This document shows positions 10,981 to 23,290 of a DNA stretch of 64,000 bases, piece after piece (position 1 is the stretch's first letter; each line of letters starts with the position of its first letter). The stretch covers positions 106,726,917 through 106,790,916 of the forward strand of contig NC_060254.1 in NCBI RefSeq assembly GCF_921293095.1, read 5' to 3'. The stretch is from Ischnura elegans. Lineage: Eukaryota; Arthropoda; Insecta; Odonata; Coenagrionidae. A program made the position numbers and the translations under genes. The notes beneath the pieces were generated by a model. It ran no database searches and was not told where the DNA came from. It saw nothing but the letters and a program-made list of their open reading frames with translations.

Positions 10981-11292
10981 CAGGGGCGCAGCTAGGAATT
11001 AAGGCTAGGGGGGGTTACAGGCGCAACTAATACTGGGGTGCTTGGGGTATTGCGTACCCGCCAGGGTAAGCGGGAGGTGCGAAGACCTTCCGCCGGAAAA
11101 AAAAAGATAAAAGGTTCAAAATTGTGACTGTTACGGCCCCTTGAGGGATATTTTATTAATTCTAGCACTATTCCGTAAGAAATATTAACTCAATTAAATA
11201 AAATAGATTTAACTTAAAAATTTATGTGAGCCTTGGGGGGGAGGGGGCGGAAGTGGGTTCATCCCTCCTAACCCGCCCTCGCTGCGCCACTG
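10981..11292. mobile_element. hAT-type MITE with perfect 8-bp target duplication
   Basis: Ends CAGGGGCGCAGC and GCTGCGCCACTG form inverted repeats. The 8-mer GTATTCAT occurs on both sides (10973-10980 and 11293-11300), the hallmark of hAT-family insertion. Two related copies are at 13259-13570 and 50970-51276. No coding capacity. Confidence 0.9.
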
Positions 11293-11960
11293 GTATTCAT
11301 AACAGTACATAGTTGCATTCATATCTTTCCCTGTACAGTATTTCTTTCGATCTTTTCTTTCCTTTGCCGAGATTCGCCAAAATGGAACCATATAAACAAG
11401 AGTTGATTGGATTCTCATTGACCTCCTTGGGCCCATGAGGCCCTGAAATGGGCCCTGAGTCATTTCCATAAGAAATGCATATAAATTTAGTTTAAATTTA
11501 GTTTTCAATGCCTGCAGATGTTTTTGCTTTTGCATATTTAAATTAGTTATAATGGTCACATTAAGTTGAGTCATATACCATTGGAAAGAAATAGAAATGC
11601 ACTTTCTTATTCCAGCAATCAAATTTCGTTTTCTACCTGATTTACGGTGAATTTAGAAACAACATTTTACTTATTGGCAGAATTGTGGATCGGAAAGAAC
11701 CAATAATTTATTATTTTACTTCCTATTTCATGACTTCTATTGCTGTATTTTTCAAATATGTCTTAGTGTCCTTTTCTTCAATATTACATAAAAATTTTCA
11801 AAAATATCTCTTACACTGAATGTTTTATTGTGCTTTAAATTATTTATGCTTCAACATTTTTTCACCGAAATTTCATTTTTTTACCACTTTTTTGCGACGA
11901 AATCCACCATTTTATTCACCGAAATTCAGGAATTTTAGTCACTATTTTTCACCAGCTCCA
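11293..11960. other. No recognised feature
   Basis: AT-rich sequence between two MITEs. The open frames here have no recognisable motif. Confidence 0.55.
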
Positions 11961-12203
11961 GTAATCTCAGATGATGTAAAACTCCTGCCTACTCGTATAG
12001 AAACTAGGTCCCTGTGACGTCACGTAGAGTGTTATCGCATGGGCGCCAATCAGGCCTTTTTCAAATGTGGTTAAAATTGACCATTGCCATTCGTCTGAAC
12101 TGGGATTTCTAAAACCAAATAATTTGTATATTATGAATACACGAAAGGTGGGTAACGAATCGCAATCAGTGCCTTTCGTTTTCTTTGATGAAGGAAACTA
12201 CCC
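11961..12203. mobile_element. MITE-1, right part only
   Basis: Matches the right third of the 4104-4762 element, from GTAATCTCAGATGATG through TGACGTCACGT and GCATGGGCGCCAATC to the terminal AGGAAACTACCC. The left part is replaced by unrelated sequence. Confidence 0.8.
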
Positions 12204-13059
12204 GAATGCATTGAGATCGCTTTTTCAAAACAATCTTGAGGATGAAATTTCGCGTCAAGGAATTCACCTGGGAGTCAATAATGTTTAAATTATATAGGTA
12301 TGTAGTTAAAAGTAATGAATAAAATCAAATATACAAAATTTAATAGCTAATTTTTATCAGATATCGTTAGCAAGTTATGCGTAAGTAAAAATTGTGAAGA
12401 CAATTTGCGGTACACTTTTAAGTACAATGATAATTTAAAAAAACACTAGTTTGTGCAAAAGTCATACAACCTCATTTTGAGATTAGAAACACTGTAGTAA
12501 TGGGAAAATAAGAATGTGAAATTCACTTTTAATTCCACTCCCATTGGTTATTCACATCTTGAACATCACATCACTATCAATGATTATATAATAATTTGTA
12601 TGGACAGAACGCTGCATTGGTTTGACAAATTTCTAACAGCTACCAGGTTATTTTCGAAAAAGAAAAATATTTTTTACTCAGTGCTGTTGTTTCATTAGTT
12701 CCACGGATAAGTCAAATTTATTACAAATAGGTATTTGCGTGTTTGTTCCCGTGCTTTCCTCCAAAATGAAGAGAGAGTCAACGATTCATTCAGAGCACAT
12801 TTCAAATAAGAGTTTTACCATTTAACGTCATTACCGACCAAAATGCAAGCTAGACCCCAGCAATCCAGCTATGTCTAATCTGACTTCAGATAATAAACCC
12901 AACAGCGACCCGGAGTAAGCTACGGCAGAGAATACTTGATATCCAAAAAATGGATATTTTTTCCATAGATATAACGACAACTAGTTATAATAGCGCAAAA
13001 AATTATTTTTACGAAAACTTGCTAGTTGTATTTAAACGTGATTCTGTTGTTAATGACTA
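12204..13059. other. Unit 1/unit 2 junction sequence without a gene
   Basis: No gene recognised. The last 24 bases (CGTGATTCTGTTGTTAATGACTA) match 35080-35102 at the left edge of unit 3, so the duplicated segment begins here. Confidence 0.55.
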
Positions 13060-13258
13060 CCCTAGTAGCAATGGATAACCATACAACATCCATAGGTGGT
13101 TACCAATATCCAATAAGCATTATATCTAAAAGTAATATTGCATGGATATTGAAATGATGTTAATTTTCTATTGAGTTTTGGATATTACTGGGAATGATAG
13201 ACATTTCTTTAATTCCATTCAAACATACATGAACATAATTAGTGAATGCAATGTGCAC

Positions 13259-13570
13259 CAGGGGAGCAGCCAGGAATCAAGGTTTTAGGCACAACTAGCA
13301 CTGGGGGGTCTGAGGGTCTGGAATACCCGCTAGGGCAAGTGGTATATGCGAAGGCCCTCCCCTAGAATAAATGAACTTCCCTAAATTCAGATAAATGTCT
13401 CAAAATGGTGAGTTTTACGGCTTTCTGAGGGATATTTTATTGATCGCTTACACTATATATTCTATAAGTGATATTAATCAAATTAAAAGAAATGGATTAA
13501 ACTTTAAAATTTCTCTAAGATCTAAGGGTAGGGGGGTTTACCCCCCGAACCCCCCCTCGCTGCGCTAGTG
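13259..13570. mobile_element. hAT-type MITE nested in the 5.6 kb element
   Basis: Same family and the same 312-base length as 10981-11292. Flanking 8-mers ATGTGCAC and ATGTATAC agree at six of eight positions. Confidence 0.8.
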
Positions 13571-13976
13571 ATGTATACTAACTATGGTTGCAATGAAAAA
13601 GGAATGCAAATATGTAGTAAATTGAACAAAATAATTTAGGCAAAAAAAAGTGAAAACAGGGACAAGCAAGTATTTTCGTAACTTTTGGTAACTATGGGAA
13701 ATAAATTTGGCGTTTTAAATACCTAAGTTACATATTTTGCCCATTACATATTTCGTTATTATATTTTAATATAACGGATTAAATATCGTATTTTGAAACT
13801 TGCGCCATAACGACCGGAGGCCATCTTGCTTACCCAACAGCCATCGCAAATGTTAGTGAAACCAACTGAAACTTTGCTTGTTTACATTCGTAGTTACTGA
13901 CTGTATTTTGTGACTTTACGAATTTAGCTGTGCTGTATAAACTTATTTTACAAGCAAATTTACGTTGAAGTACGCA

Positions 13977-15165
13977 ATGGAAGGGGAAAATAATCCGTAT
14001 TTCGCAGTGAAGACTGCCAAACGCCGGATTAAGTTTCTGTACCTATACTGAATTATCGGATAAAGTGGATATTAGCGGCACGAAGAGAAATAAGAAGATA
14101 CCTTTGTCAGCATCAACACATCTCTGCTGAGGTGACCATGTAAATGTAAGTAAATGGAACATTTTTTCTATTCGTTAGTAAATCATTGAACTTATATACC
14201 CTTTCGTATGTATCTACTAATGCAATAAATGAACCGTTACTTTCATTCCAATTAGTATTTATGATTATTAATTACTATGTTCACTGTGTAATTACAATTT
14301 AGCATGATATTTGCTTTCGCGGCCATATAAAAATACAATCCATTCAGACCGATTAAGTCGAAATATCAGAGTTCTCGCTGAAGAATCCACTATGTTAGCA
14401 GTTGGTTATGGTATTAAAGTATCGATCTCAATGAACTCGTGTACGAAGGGTTTTTTCGGGGAAAATTGTTCTAGAAACCGCAGCCAATTGGCGAATAAGG
14501 GGCTCCAACTCCGGTTCATCTGGGTTTTTTCTTGAAAATGAATAACCATTGGGAATATGTCGAAGAATTATAGTAATTTGTATAGTATACTTTGTTAATT
14601 TCATTGCAGATTTCCGAGTTGGCCCTCATTGGAGGCAACACTTCTAAGGAAATGATTGTACGAACTCTCCGGTGTGTCATGAAATACTAAGTTTGGCAGC
14701 CAACTATAGTTGGATAGGCTACAAAAAGAAAAGAGTATTTTCTGAGCTTGGCCTGGAAACAATAATTTTTGGTAAGTTTTATATTGCATTTTTTTCATCA
14801 TTAGGGGAGAGGGTAGATACTGGGGCAATTCTAAATCAAAAGGATATTTCTTTGTGAAAAAAACCCTAACAAACATCTATCCCTTTCTTCAGTAAGACTT
14901 ATTTCTTAACCTCTTCATCTCTACTTCATAATTTATTGTATTACATCTCTCTTCCTTATTTTCTAATAAATTGTTCCTTCAAAAATTTTATAAATTACCT
15001 ATGATGATTAATTGGACTACATGTTGTTGATATCATTGTCACAGGAAATACCTCTTTTTTTACAGATGCAGTTCGACATTCTCATCTAAGTGCTTCATCT
15101 AAGGAGCTAGAAAATTACATAAAGGATTAGCTTACAATTATACATGCCAAATTTAGGGATGCTTA
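13977..15165 (+). pseudogene. Decayed DUF4806-like gene carried by the 5.6 kb element
   Basis: Exon-like pieces in order: an ATG at 13977 opening MEGENNPYFAVKTAKRRIK; a block after an acceptor near 14610 with ELALIGGNTSKEMIVRTL and, after a shift of frame near 14685, NYSWIGYKKKRVFSELGL ending at a donor near 14772 (GTAAGT); and a block after an acceptor near 15065 reading DAVRHSHLSASSKELENYIK with an in-frame stop soon after. The glycine pair, YSWxG and the AVR segment fit the DUF4806 domain found in many arthropod and cnidarian proteins of unknown function. At least one frameshift and one stop make it non-functional. Whether it is a captured host gene or a normal part of this element family cannot be told here. 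Confidence 0.55.
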
Positions 15166-15839
15166 AAAGAAAGGCCATCATATTGATCATCCTAATCAAT
15201 AGTGCAGTTCTCACTTATAAGTAGCATTAGTGTGGAATTAATTTTCCCATATTATGTCAATTGGTGATTTAACTTTTAAGTTATATTGAATAACAATATT
15301 CTCCTTATTAATGTGAAACATGATATTTTTGTGGAAGTATTCTAATGCTGTTAATTAGTGTAGCTTGTTTTAAAATTCTTTTAGAAAATACTACTTTAGT
15401 TGTTCCATTTTGGGCATTAAGATACATTGGAAAATAAATAGATTTGTGATTACATAAATGCATAAAAGTACTAGAATTTATTTTTCTGTTAATAACGAAA
15501 TGAGTTTGATTAATGATTGATTTTTCTAACTTCTGCTATGAAATGAATCATCTAAAATTAACCATGCCAGTTTCTAATGACTTCTTCAATGAAATTGATC
15601 TTTATATTCTCTTGATTGGGTTCATTACTTAATTTCTAGTGAATTTCCCATTTGGATATGAAACCATATATAAATTATGTGCATATAATTACTGTCCTAG
15701 GCATTTCCCGTGAAAGAGTGAAATATATATTTTCAATCTCCCTCTTGAAAATGCATTACACACTTCTGTAAAGAATTTAGACTTTAAAAATTAGGTAGAG
15801 CAATTGTATGCACAATTTGTATGGTTGAATATTGCAACA

Positions 15840-15930
15840 ATAGGAGGAGTTCATAAGGGGGGCAAGACCCCCAGTATGGACCCCCAATATTTTTTACAGG
15901 TCGGCAACCCTGCTCATGGTCTTTAAAGCT
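15840..15930. repeat. Partial copy of the A-intron MITE end
   Basis: A stretch with ACCCCCAATATTTTTTACAG and GTCGGCAACCCTG resembles, in inverse orientation, the left end of the hAT-like MITE in the first intron of the A genes. Only one end is recognisable. Confidence 0.4.
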
Positions 15931-15999
15931 AAGGCTAAAAATATTTGGCACAGCGATCACATGTACTGTTACTGCGTGGTTTAATCCTGACTGCAAATA

Positions 16000-17985
16000 G
16001 GGTTGTTCACCATATTTTTTTTATTTAAGAAATCGAAAGATCGTGCTTCAGAAGGAGCAATGACAATAATATTATGCTATTTTCTTAATTGTACATGTTT
16101 AGAGAAGGCTTTAAACAGTGACAAATTTTACGTTACGCCAAAAAGCCCTACTTCCATCTTGAATTGATGTGTGACGTCACAAGCCTGTAGATGCCCTACT
16201 GCAGTGTTGTTTAAGTGGCTCAGCAGGGTTATTCCACTTTTTTTCAAGATCTCCAGCGTCTGCCGCCAGATCAGTGTTTAAAGAAAATCCAAATTTATCC
16301 TTTAATAAGAGTAATAATAAGCAAAATTACCCTTACTTGTACATATTTATTGCTCATCATATCATAAATAGCACTACAACGTACACATTTCACGAGTTGT
16401 CTTTTTGATACGAATTATTCGAATATATTCCGAATCAACTGATTCAACGAAAAACTTGACTCACAATAAATATAAAACACTAATAAAACATGATAATCGG
16501 TTTTCCAATCACTATGCACACGCTAAAAGAATTTGCACTCCTTGAAGTTCGAAAGATTCTCCACACCTCACTTCTCACTCATCACTAACGACTTAGAATC
16601 AGTTTACGTTATTTCACATTGACATTTCGAGGACAATGAAATGAATAGGCTGAAACAAATAGCTAAACCGGTTATTGTAACATCAAAAAACTTCGAATTT
16701 CACTATTACTCTTACCCGTACTCTTATGCCTCATTCACATTACGATCGTCCGAGCCGTCGTCCTAACGATAGTTGACCGAACTAGCCGTGTGAATGCAAG
16801 TTCTGACTATAGTTGACGTAGTTCCGAACGTTGCCACTTTACGATGGTTAGGCGCTGGGAGACCGGAAACGGAAGCGACAAGAGAAAGACGAAAAGCTCG
16901 TGAAGCTCTATTTTTTCCATGGACATTTCATGGATTTGTCCTTGGAAGGAAGAATATGGGCGGAAGAAAAATGATTCGGTAAATACACGTTAAACACAGT
17001 AATATCTTGTCCATGCATACCTCAACAGCTTTGCTAACATTCAATTTCCCGTTCACTTTAGATGTCAGCACTTGAGGGCAGCACAGGTTTTAACCATCGT
17101 AATGTGAATGCACGATAGTTACGACGACGGCTCGGACGATCGTAATGTGAACGAGGCATTACCGTAACCAAAATATGACCAAAACAAAAACAAACAACAG
17201 CGCAACGAAATTCGTGAAATGTAAACACTCGTGAATGCTCAAAATGAATAGGTAATAAAATCAAACGGAACTTAGAAGCGAACAAACGATTGAAAATTAA
17301 TATGCGTTCGATGTATCCCTAAAGCACAACTAGCTCAAATATGAAAAATATCCCCTAGGCAATAGTTAGATACCTTAGATCGAAATGTATAGGGTTGATT
17401 GAACTAGCATGGAAGAAATAAATAATTTCGTCGAAGCAGTTACATTCACAACTCACTTCACTCTTTACTTCATCGTCTATATGCAATCATTCACTTAGGG
17501 GTACATTAAGGGCACAAATTGTGTTCACTTGCACTAGAAGCACAATGAAAGTTCACTGCACGTAGTTTCCTAGCAAATGCAGCAATACAAAACTTTCAAT
17601 TCCTGTCAACGCTACATACATTGCCTGCCTAACTTGAAGAATGGATTTCATGTCGCCTTGATCCATCCGGAAGCTTCATGCACAACATAGGCCATTTCAA
17701 AATAAGGAATAACCTTGGCAAATGTCCAGTCGGCATGCAGAGTACTCAGCTTGGCATCGAGCGATCGAGGGTACAGGCCAGCCGTACAGGCTTGTTTCGT
17801 CATCACCTCTATTTCAAGATGGCCGACCGTTTTTGGCGGCGTTTAAAATTGTTCGAATTTTGATTGCTAATAATTCCATCATTACTTTTTCAACGCATCT
17901 GTCATTCATCCCAATCAAAATGAAATTACATCAGAAGTGATATACATTCGTTTTTTTAGACCGTTTTGATAGGCTTGAACAACCC
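16000..17985. mobile_element. 2 kb TA-flanked element, GGGTTGTTCA ends
   Basis: Terminal inverted repeats GGGTTGTTCA and TGAACAACCC with TA immediately outside both (15998-15999, 17986-17987). Similar in style to MITE-1 (GGGTGGTTTCC) and possibly related. No transposase-like frame. It contains the PIF/Harbinger MITE at 16727-17158. Confidence 0.75.
16727..17158. mobile_element. PIF/Harbinger-type MITE with TTA target duplication
   Basis: Ends TGCCTCATTCACATTACGAT and its near-perfect complement near 17158 form inverted repeats of about 32 bases that include CGTCCGAGCCGTCGT. TTA flanks both sides (16724-16726, 17159-17161), as expected for PIF/Harbinger. Non-coding. Confidence 0.9.
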
Positions 17986-17995
17986 TATTCTCCTA

Positions 17996-18307
17996 AGGGC
18001 AGGCACGCACTAGCGCGACCACGACCAACAAATTGCTTTGCAACAAATGGAGCGACGTGCACTAGGCCAAGTGTGACTCGTTGGTCCAAGTTTTTTGAAT
18101 TAGGTCGTCCCCAACCCTGCGGTCGTTGCGGCCAGAAATTACACATATAGTAATGGCGCGCCACGCACTGACTCCGACTTCACTCCAACCCGACCATACC
18201 AACTGAGCAAGTGGTGAATGTGTTTTGCTATCGTGGTCGTGCTCTGGTCGGAAGGTGTGCGGCAGAGATCTGCCATGGTCGTGGTCGCGCTAGTGTGCGC
18301 CTGCCCT
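17996..18307. mobile_element. MITE with ~30-base inverted repeats (AGGGCAGG ends)
   Basis: Starts AGGGCAGGCACGCACTAGCG and ends with the near-perfect inverse of the same run, including GACCACGACCA. The target duplication is not clear. Non-coding. Confidence 0.85.
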
Positions 18308-19154
18308 ATGAGGAGGATGGGGACCCCAATCTAGTTCATATCCATGATGGATAAGAATTAGATATCAGATTAATATCCAAGTTGGATGTTCTATGGATGG
18401 CTTTTGGTGGTAACTTCGATACTATGTGGGTATTCATACAATATTGTTGGATGAAAATTAGATATTAGGTAATATCAAAGTTGGATATTTCATAGATGGC
18501 ATTTGGCGGCAACTTCGTATATTATGTGTATATCCAAGCAATATTGTTGGATGAAAATTGGATATCCTTTGGATATTATAGTTGGATATTATAGATATTG
18601 TATGGATATTGTATAGATATCAATTGCTACTAGGGTAGTTTATGAAAGCACAAAAAGCTTTACCCACAATCACTGTCACCATCTCAAGTATTCAATTGAC
18701 TTTATTTAATATTTTTGTGAAAGGAGAAAAAAGAAATTTCATTTGTTCTGTCCATATATTATACTTTGTTCTTGTTTATTTTAAGTTATTGACACATATA
18801 TGTTTCATAATGATAATGTTTCAAAACATTATATATACCTACTTTCTTTTTGTTTTCTGGTCTGCCTTGAATTTAATTTTTTAAGAGGGTAGCGTCCATG
18901 CTAGTTTTTTTTTATTTCAACCATTGAAACTACGTAAAGCTCCATTAATTTAGCATTTAAAAAAATGTATATTCAAGGTTAGAGTAATAAAAACATTCAT
19001 TCATTCACTTACAACCTCAAGTGTTTGGGCCAACATGCGACCCGCGGTTTGGCGAACCAAAATCACTGAACATAATATACTTCCTATGGTAGGTATGAGA
19101 TCAGAAATATCGATCAGCAAGCGAGTACCCTCTCGGCTGATCCAGAGCATGGGC

Positions 19155-19522
19155 GAAAGTTCCAGAGGGTGACCCTCCCCTCCACTCCTCTGTCCCCCTC
19201 CCTTTAAGAGACCCCTCCCCTCCTGTTTGTCCTCTCCAGAACCTTCCCGAAGGTCCTAAAAAATTCGCGGCGTACGCGGAGCGGATGACTGAGACATCTG
19301 CCGACGAATATTGGAACTAAAATGGATCGACATATATACCAACGCCCGCCAAGAATCGGTAGATTGAAAGAGGACATCAGGCGTGCAAGTTGTGAGACTA
19401 GAGTGTAAAGTGTGATCCCAGCGATTAAGACTGCTTACTAGTCTTCGAGAGAAGTGCAGTTAATCTTCGAGAAGTACGGGAGGAGAGCGAATATCGACAT
19501 ATCACTCGCACAAATCTGAGAG
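19155..19522 (+). promoter_or_regulatory. A2 heat-shock promoter and non-coding first exon
   Basis: Contains GAAagTTC at 19155-19162 and a four-unit heat-shock element, GAAccTTCccGAAggTCC, at 19239-19256. This is the best array of the three A copies, since A1 and A3 keep only the GAAccTTC core. TATA box ATATATAC is at 19332-19339. The leader exon ends at 19522 before GTAAGC. Confidence 0.82.
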
Positions 19523-19898
19523 GTAAGCATACATCATTATTCAGTAATATTACGCATGTTTAGCCTGCGCACTCATGTGCTAGGATTGGTGGGACTCATC
19601 CATGGATTCCAGTTTATTCAATAGGCGAAGTTTTCATTATTCGTGAAAGAGCGATGCACTCACGGACGTCGATGGGCAAGGGTCGATCGAACATCATGCA
19701 GCTGGATGAGATCAAATTGAGTTAATGCTCCTCCTTGTAGTACGAAATAGGCTGGCAAAAGTGAATTGATATCTGAATTGCACTACAGTTGGTTTATTGC
19801 TCACAATCTCATGGCCACATTACTTTCCAATAATAGATTAATACCGATCACCGACTGTGAAATGTATTTTCTGTTCCCATCTCAGTCACGCTCTTGAA

Positions 19899-20141
19899 CA
19901 GGGGTGCCGACTCACAAAAAATATTGGGGGGCCCAAACCTGGGATCTTGCCCCAGGAATTCTATAAGTCGTGAGTTTTTAGTATTTTAAGCATTTTAGAA
20001 GAGTCATGTGATCAGCATTAGAACCCTGATATCTGGACACTCCGGGAAAATCGACAATTCACGCACATTTTTTCGTCACACCCATAATCAATTTTTTAGG
20101 GGGCTCGGGCCCCCTCAGGCCCTATGGAGTCGGCTCCACTG
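19899..20141. mobile_element. hAT-like MITE in the first intron of A2
   Basis: Orthologous to 991-1234: same ends (CAGGGGTGCCGACTC; CGGCTCCACTG) and same place in the intron. Confidence 0.7.
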
Positions 20142-20239
20142 GTCTTGAAAATAATTCACTATTCTTGACAAGGAAAATTTCGTCATTACCACACTAGCTA
20201 CAGGACCACCTTTAATCTCTAAGTTTCCTTTAATTTCAG

Positions 20240-21484
20240 ATGTCTCGACACGGATTGACTTTCCGACCGTGGTTCCCTGCGAACCCTTGGGCTCCTGCCC
20301 CCTCTAAGCTCTTCGACCAGCACTTTGGTCTAGGCATGCACACGGACGACCTCTTCCAACCGCACTACATTCCCTATCATGCTCCGCCAACCCACGACCG
20401 ACCGTGGCGACATTTCTCGTGCGCCGACGTCAGCGGAGATGCGAAGGATGGCTTCAAGATCGTAGTGGACGTGCAGCACTTTAATTTGGGGGAAATCACG
20501 GTGAAGCAGGAGGAGGAGAGCGTGGTGGTTGAGGGGAAGCACGAGGAGACGGAGGACGAGCATGGCTTCGTCTCCAGACACTTCGTGAGGCGATATGCGC
20601 TCCCTCAAGGCGTCGATCACCAATCCCTCAACTCCACCCTAAGCTCCGACGGCGTCCTCACCATCACAGCGCCAAAGGTGGGTGTCCAGTCCGTAAAAAA
20701 CATGTGACGTAGCAGTTGAGTCCATTGAAACCCTTAACCGATGACTTGCGGTCTGAGGGACCGCTGGGTATATAAAATAATGAATATTTTCAAAATTGCT
20801 ATTTCAAAAAATGTTTAATCCTCTTGAGCGTCTTAATTTTGTATAATAAGGACATTGAACTATTTTAAAATTTTACGTTCTTATTATTTATTTCTGAAAA
20901 CTTGCAACTGAATTTGAGTAGCGGTCTGAGAGACCTCACAACACTAAATTGGAATTCCAATAAACGTAATGCTGGTGGAAATTATTCAAAAAGTTGTTAA
21001 AAACAATTGCTAGTGATTTTTCAAGAATAATAATAATAATTAACAATTTATAAGGAAGCATTTCTAGTTGCATAACGTGGATAGTTAAATACTTAATTAA
21101 AAGAGTACCATTATTGAAAAAGTGTTTTTGATATAAGTTTTTTGATCCTGATTCAAATAACAATTTTCACTGAAAAAGCTGGTTAGCAATCGAAAGCAAT
21201 CTTATATAGCGGAGACGTTATAACCCATCACGATGTTATTTTATGGTGAACTGCCGTAAAAATATGATCATTTCATAACTTCCTTTCATACGTATCGAAG
21301 TGAATCGTGGGTTGTATCTATTTCTAGCTAAGTGATACTATTGTAATCGCCGCTCTCTCATTTGAAATGCTTTATGTCATTACAGGTTAAAAAAATGCAA
21401 GAGGACAATGTGCGGACAGTGAAAATCCAGCTAACGGGAAAGCCAGCCATCAAGAATGCAGAGAAGAGAGGTTGGAGGGAGTGA
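20240..21484 (+). CDS. Small heat-shock protein A2, lethal(2)essential-for-life-like
   Basis: Exons 20240-20677 (146 codons) and 21386-21484 (32 codons plus TGA) give 178 residues. The ATG follows TTTCAG directly. The N-terminus MSRHGLTFRPWFPANPW resembles A1; a two-codon deletion lies before the ACD (AKDGFKIV in place of AMDKDGLKIV). The ACD contains VEGKHEE, RHFVRRY and [13 protein letters not shown], and the tail TVKIQLTGKPAIK carries the V-x-I motif. Like A1 it has NLGEI where relatives have KPEEI. Expected role: ATP-independent holdase of denatured proteins, oligomeric, cytosolic. With the strongest heat-shock element array of the A copies it is the likeliest to be heat inducible. No breaks seen. 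Confidence 0.93.
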
Positions 21485-21983
21485 TTTAGCCACCAATTAA
21501 ATCTTGGACTCTCGACTGTTCCTATCGCAATTTTTATAATCTCATCACTTTCCACCACGACAGAATTCCATTTCGTATTCTACAGACACACTCCAATTCA
21601 TTTATTTATTTATATTTTTAATCTATATAATTTTTCCTAATTCACCGTGTGAATAAGGGAAAATTATATTGTGACCATCGTGTCACTATCAATGTGTGTT
21701 TGAGTGAGGCATTCAAAAGACATATTTATTTATGCGGTCAATGGACTGAGTGTATTGTGATTTTTTTGCAGGTGAAATTCCTGTGTCGAAACACTTTTTA
21801 TGTACTGGAAATCCATATTGTAAATAGAACACGCAGAATGATGCTGTGATAGAGGAAGATGAAAGATAAATCATTGTTGTGAGACTAATATGTTGCTGAC
21901 ATTCATTAAGTGATTGAGGTCAGTAATTGTATTGTAATCACTGTAAATATTTTCGTTAAATCTAATTTTCTAATATTTTTTTA

Positions 21984-21989
21984 AATAAA
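21984..21989 (+). terminator. A2 polyadenylation signal
   Basis: AATAAA 500 bases after the stop, followed by TGTGTTTTTGG; conserved with A1 and A3. Confidence 0.7.
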
Positions 21990-22341
21990 TGTGTTTTTGG
22001 AAAATTAATACATATTTCATTGTATACCCTCTTAAACCATTATGAAAAATATTTCTCGCTGTACGCGCATAAGCTACGGAAGTTCTTAGAAAAACCTTGA
22101 GTCACTGAAAGCGGTGAGTCTCTTATTATGTGTATGCTTGTCTCACAGAATTCATTGAGACTTTCAGATAATCGAGAGAATATTTTTTCCTCCGTGCCAC
22201 GTGTAATAAATGGCAAACTGTTTCGGTAAAACGGTTTCTAAAATTGAGAAGTAGGTATTAACTGCCGTTGCCCTAAAGCTGGAATTAATCCCTGAACATC
22301 TGAAAACTTTGTTATCGGCGTCTTAGATGGACTGCATAATA

Positions 22342-22584
22342 GAAGCGGATACAGAAAAAACATCACAAGGGGTGCACAAATGATATCTTGAGCTACCTTT
22401 ACTTTTATCGTAATAATTGAAACAATCAAGTTTTCATACATTTTTATATAAACTGATTATGCACATGCACAAGGCAATGCCATCTTATGATATAAAAAGT
22501 TACAAATCTGGTTCTGTAATGTTCGGCGATAATGCTGGCGGCCTCGCAAGGGGGGGGGGGGCTCCCCCCATATGAATGCGCTAC
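22342..22584. mobile_element. MITE, GTAGCGGATAC family, unit 2 copy
   Basis: Ends GAAGCGGATAC and GAATGCGCTAC are decayed inverted repeats. Internal block and long G run are shared with 38936-39181. An inverted relative lies at 49570-49727. Confidence 0.65.
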
Positions 22585-23089
22585 AGCTTCATCATTTGAT
22601 GTTGATTAATTGGGTAGTTGGAATCTAATAATTATTGACTTCTGAGAGAGCGAAGTGAATACTTCACGCTCTGGCCCGACACTTCATATTTGCCGGGCCC
22701 TCTTGAAACAAAGAGGTCTGCAAAGTCGAGGATATGCAAATTGCGTTCGATTCAATTGCGAATGACAGTTTAAGAGTAATTCATTGGTCTTTGTGAGACA
22801 TTTATTATTTTTCGTTCATATTAAATAAATACTCCAAGCGAATAGCATTCATTATTGGACCAACATTTGTTTTGATGAATTATCTTTATATTAAATGCAT
22901 ATTCTCACCTAAGTTCCTTTTTTTGTGTGTTTAGATTTTTGTACAAATGTGCTACGATAACTATAAATCTATTGGATTCTCAATAAATAATAGATGATCC
23001 TTGTTTTTTATTTAACTATTACAGTATTACTCGTCCGGTTATTTGGGTATTATTTTAAAGATTTTAAGACGGGGGATTTAGCATAGGGA

Positions 23090-23290
23090 TCTAGCCGCGA
23101 GGGCACTGCTTCGAATATCACGGAATCGCGTCGCGTCATGACACCAGCGTTCTTTGTGCGATCCCAGCGACTAAAGCAATCCTCAAAGGTCAGAGTCTAC
23201 CTTACAGACAAGAAAAAGAAGTGAACAACTCAACATTTACTGCCAACAGGAACGCCCTTACTATAAATTATTTTCCTTTCCACTTCTGCG
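23090..23290 (+). promoter_or_regulatory. Conserved first-exon-like block upstream of B2
   Basis: Counterpart of 5110-5320, with GATCCCAGCGACTAA and the donor CTGCG before GTAAGA intact. The TATA-like motif at its start is changed here (GCATAGGG). Confidence 0.4.

Larger units (their letters stand above)
13060..18635. mobile_element. 5.6 kb TA-flanked DNA element with empty site in unit 3
   Basis: Terminal inverted repeats start CCCTAGTAGCAAT and continue with weaker similarity for about 35 bases. Both subterminal regions are rich in TGGATATT-type repeats. TA is duplicated at 13058-13059 and 18636-18637. The uninterrupted target is present at 35080-35115 (TTACTAGTTTATG), which fixes both edges. 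Inside lie a decayed DUF4806-like gene, a hAT MITE, a 2 kb TA element and two more MITEs. The superfamily is unresolved; the TA target suggests the Tc1/mariner side but no transposase is visible. Confidence 0.85.

Noticed and set aside
20240-20707. A2 frame read through the donor to TGA at 20707
   Set aside because: The extra residues after APK are intronic; a good donor and the conserved last exon at 21386 give the family tail.
21649-21849. 66-codon plus frame repeated at 38241-38441
   Set aside because: Lies in the 3' untranslated region of the A genes before the AATAAA; conservation follows from duplication.
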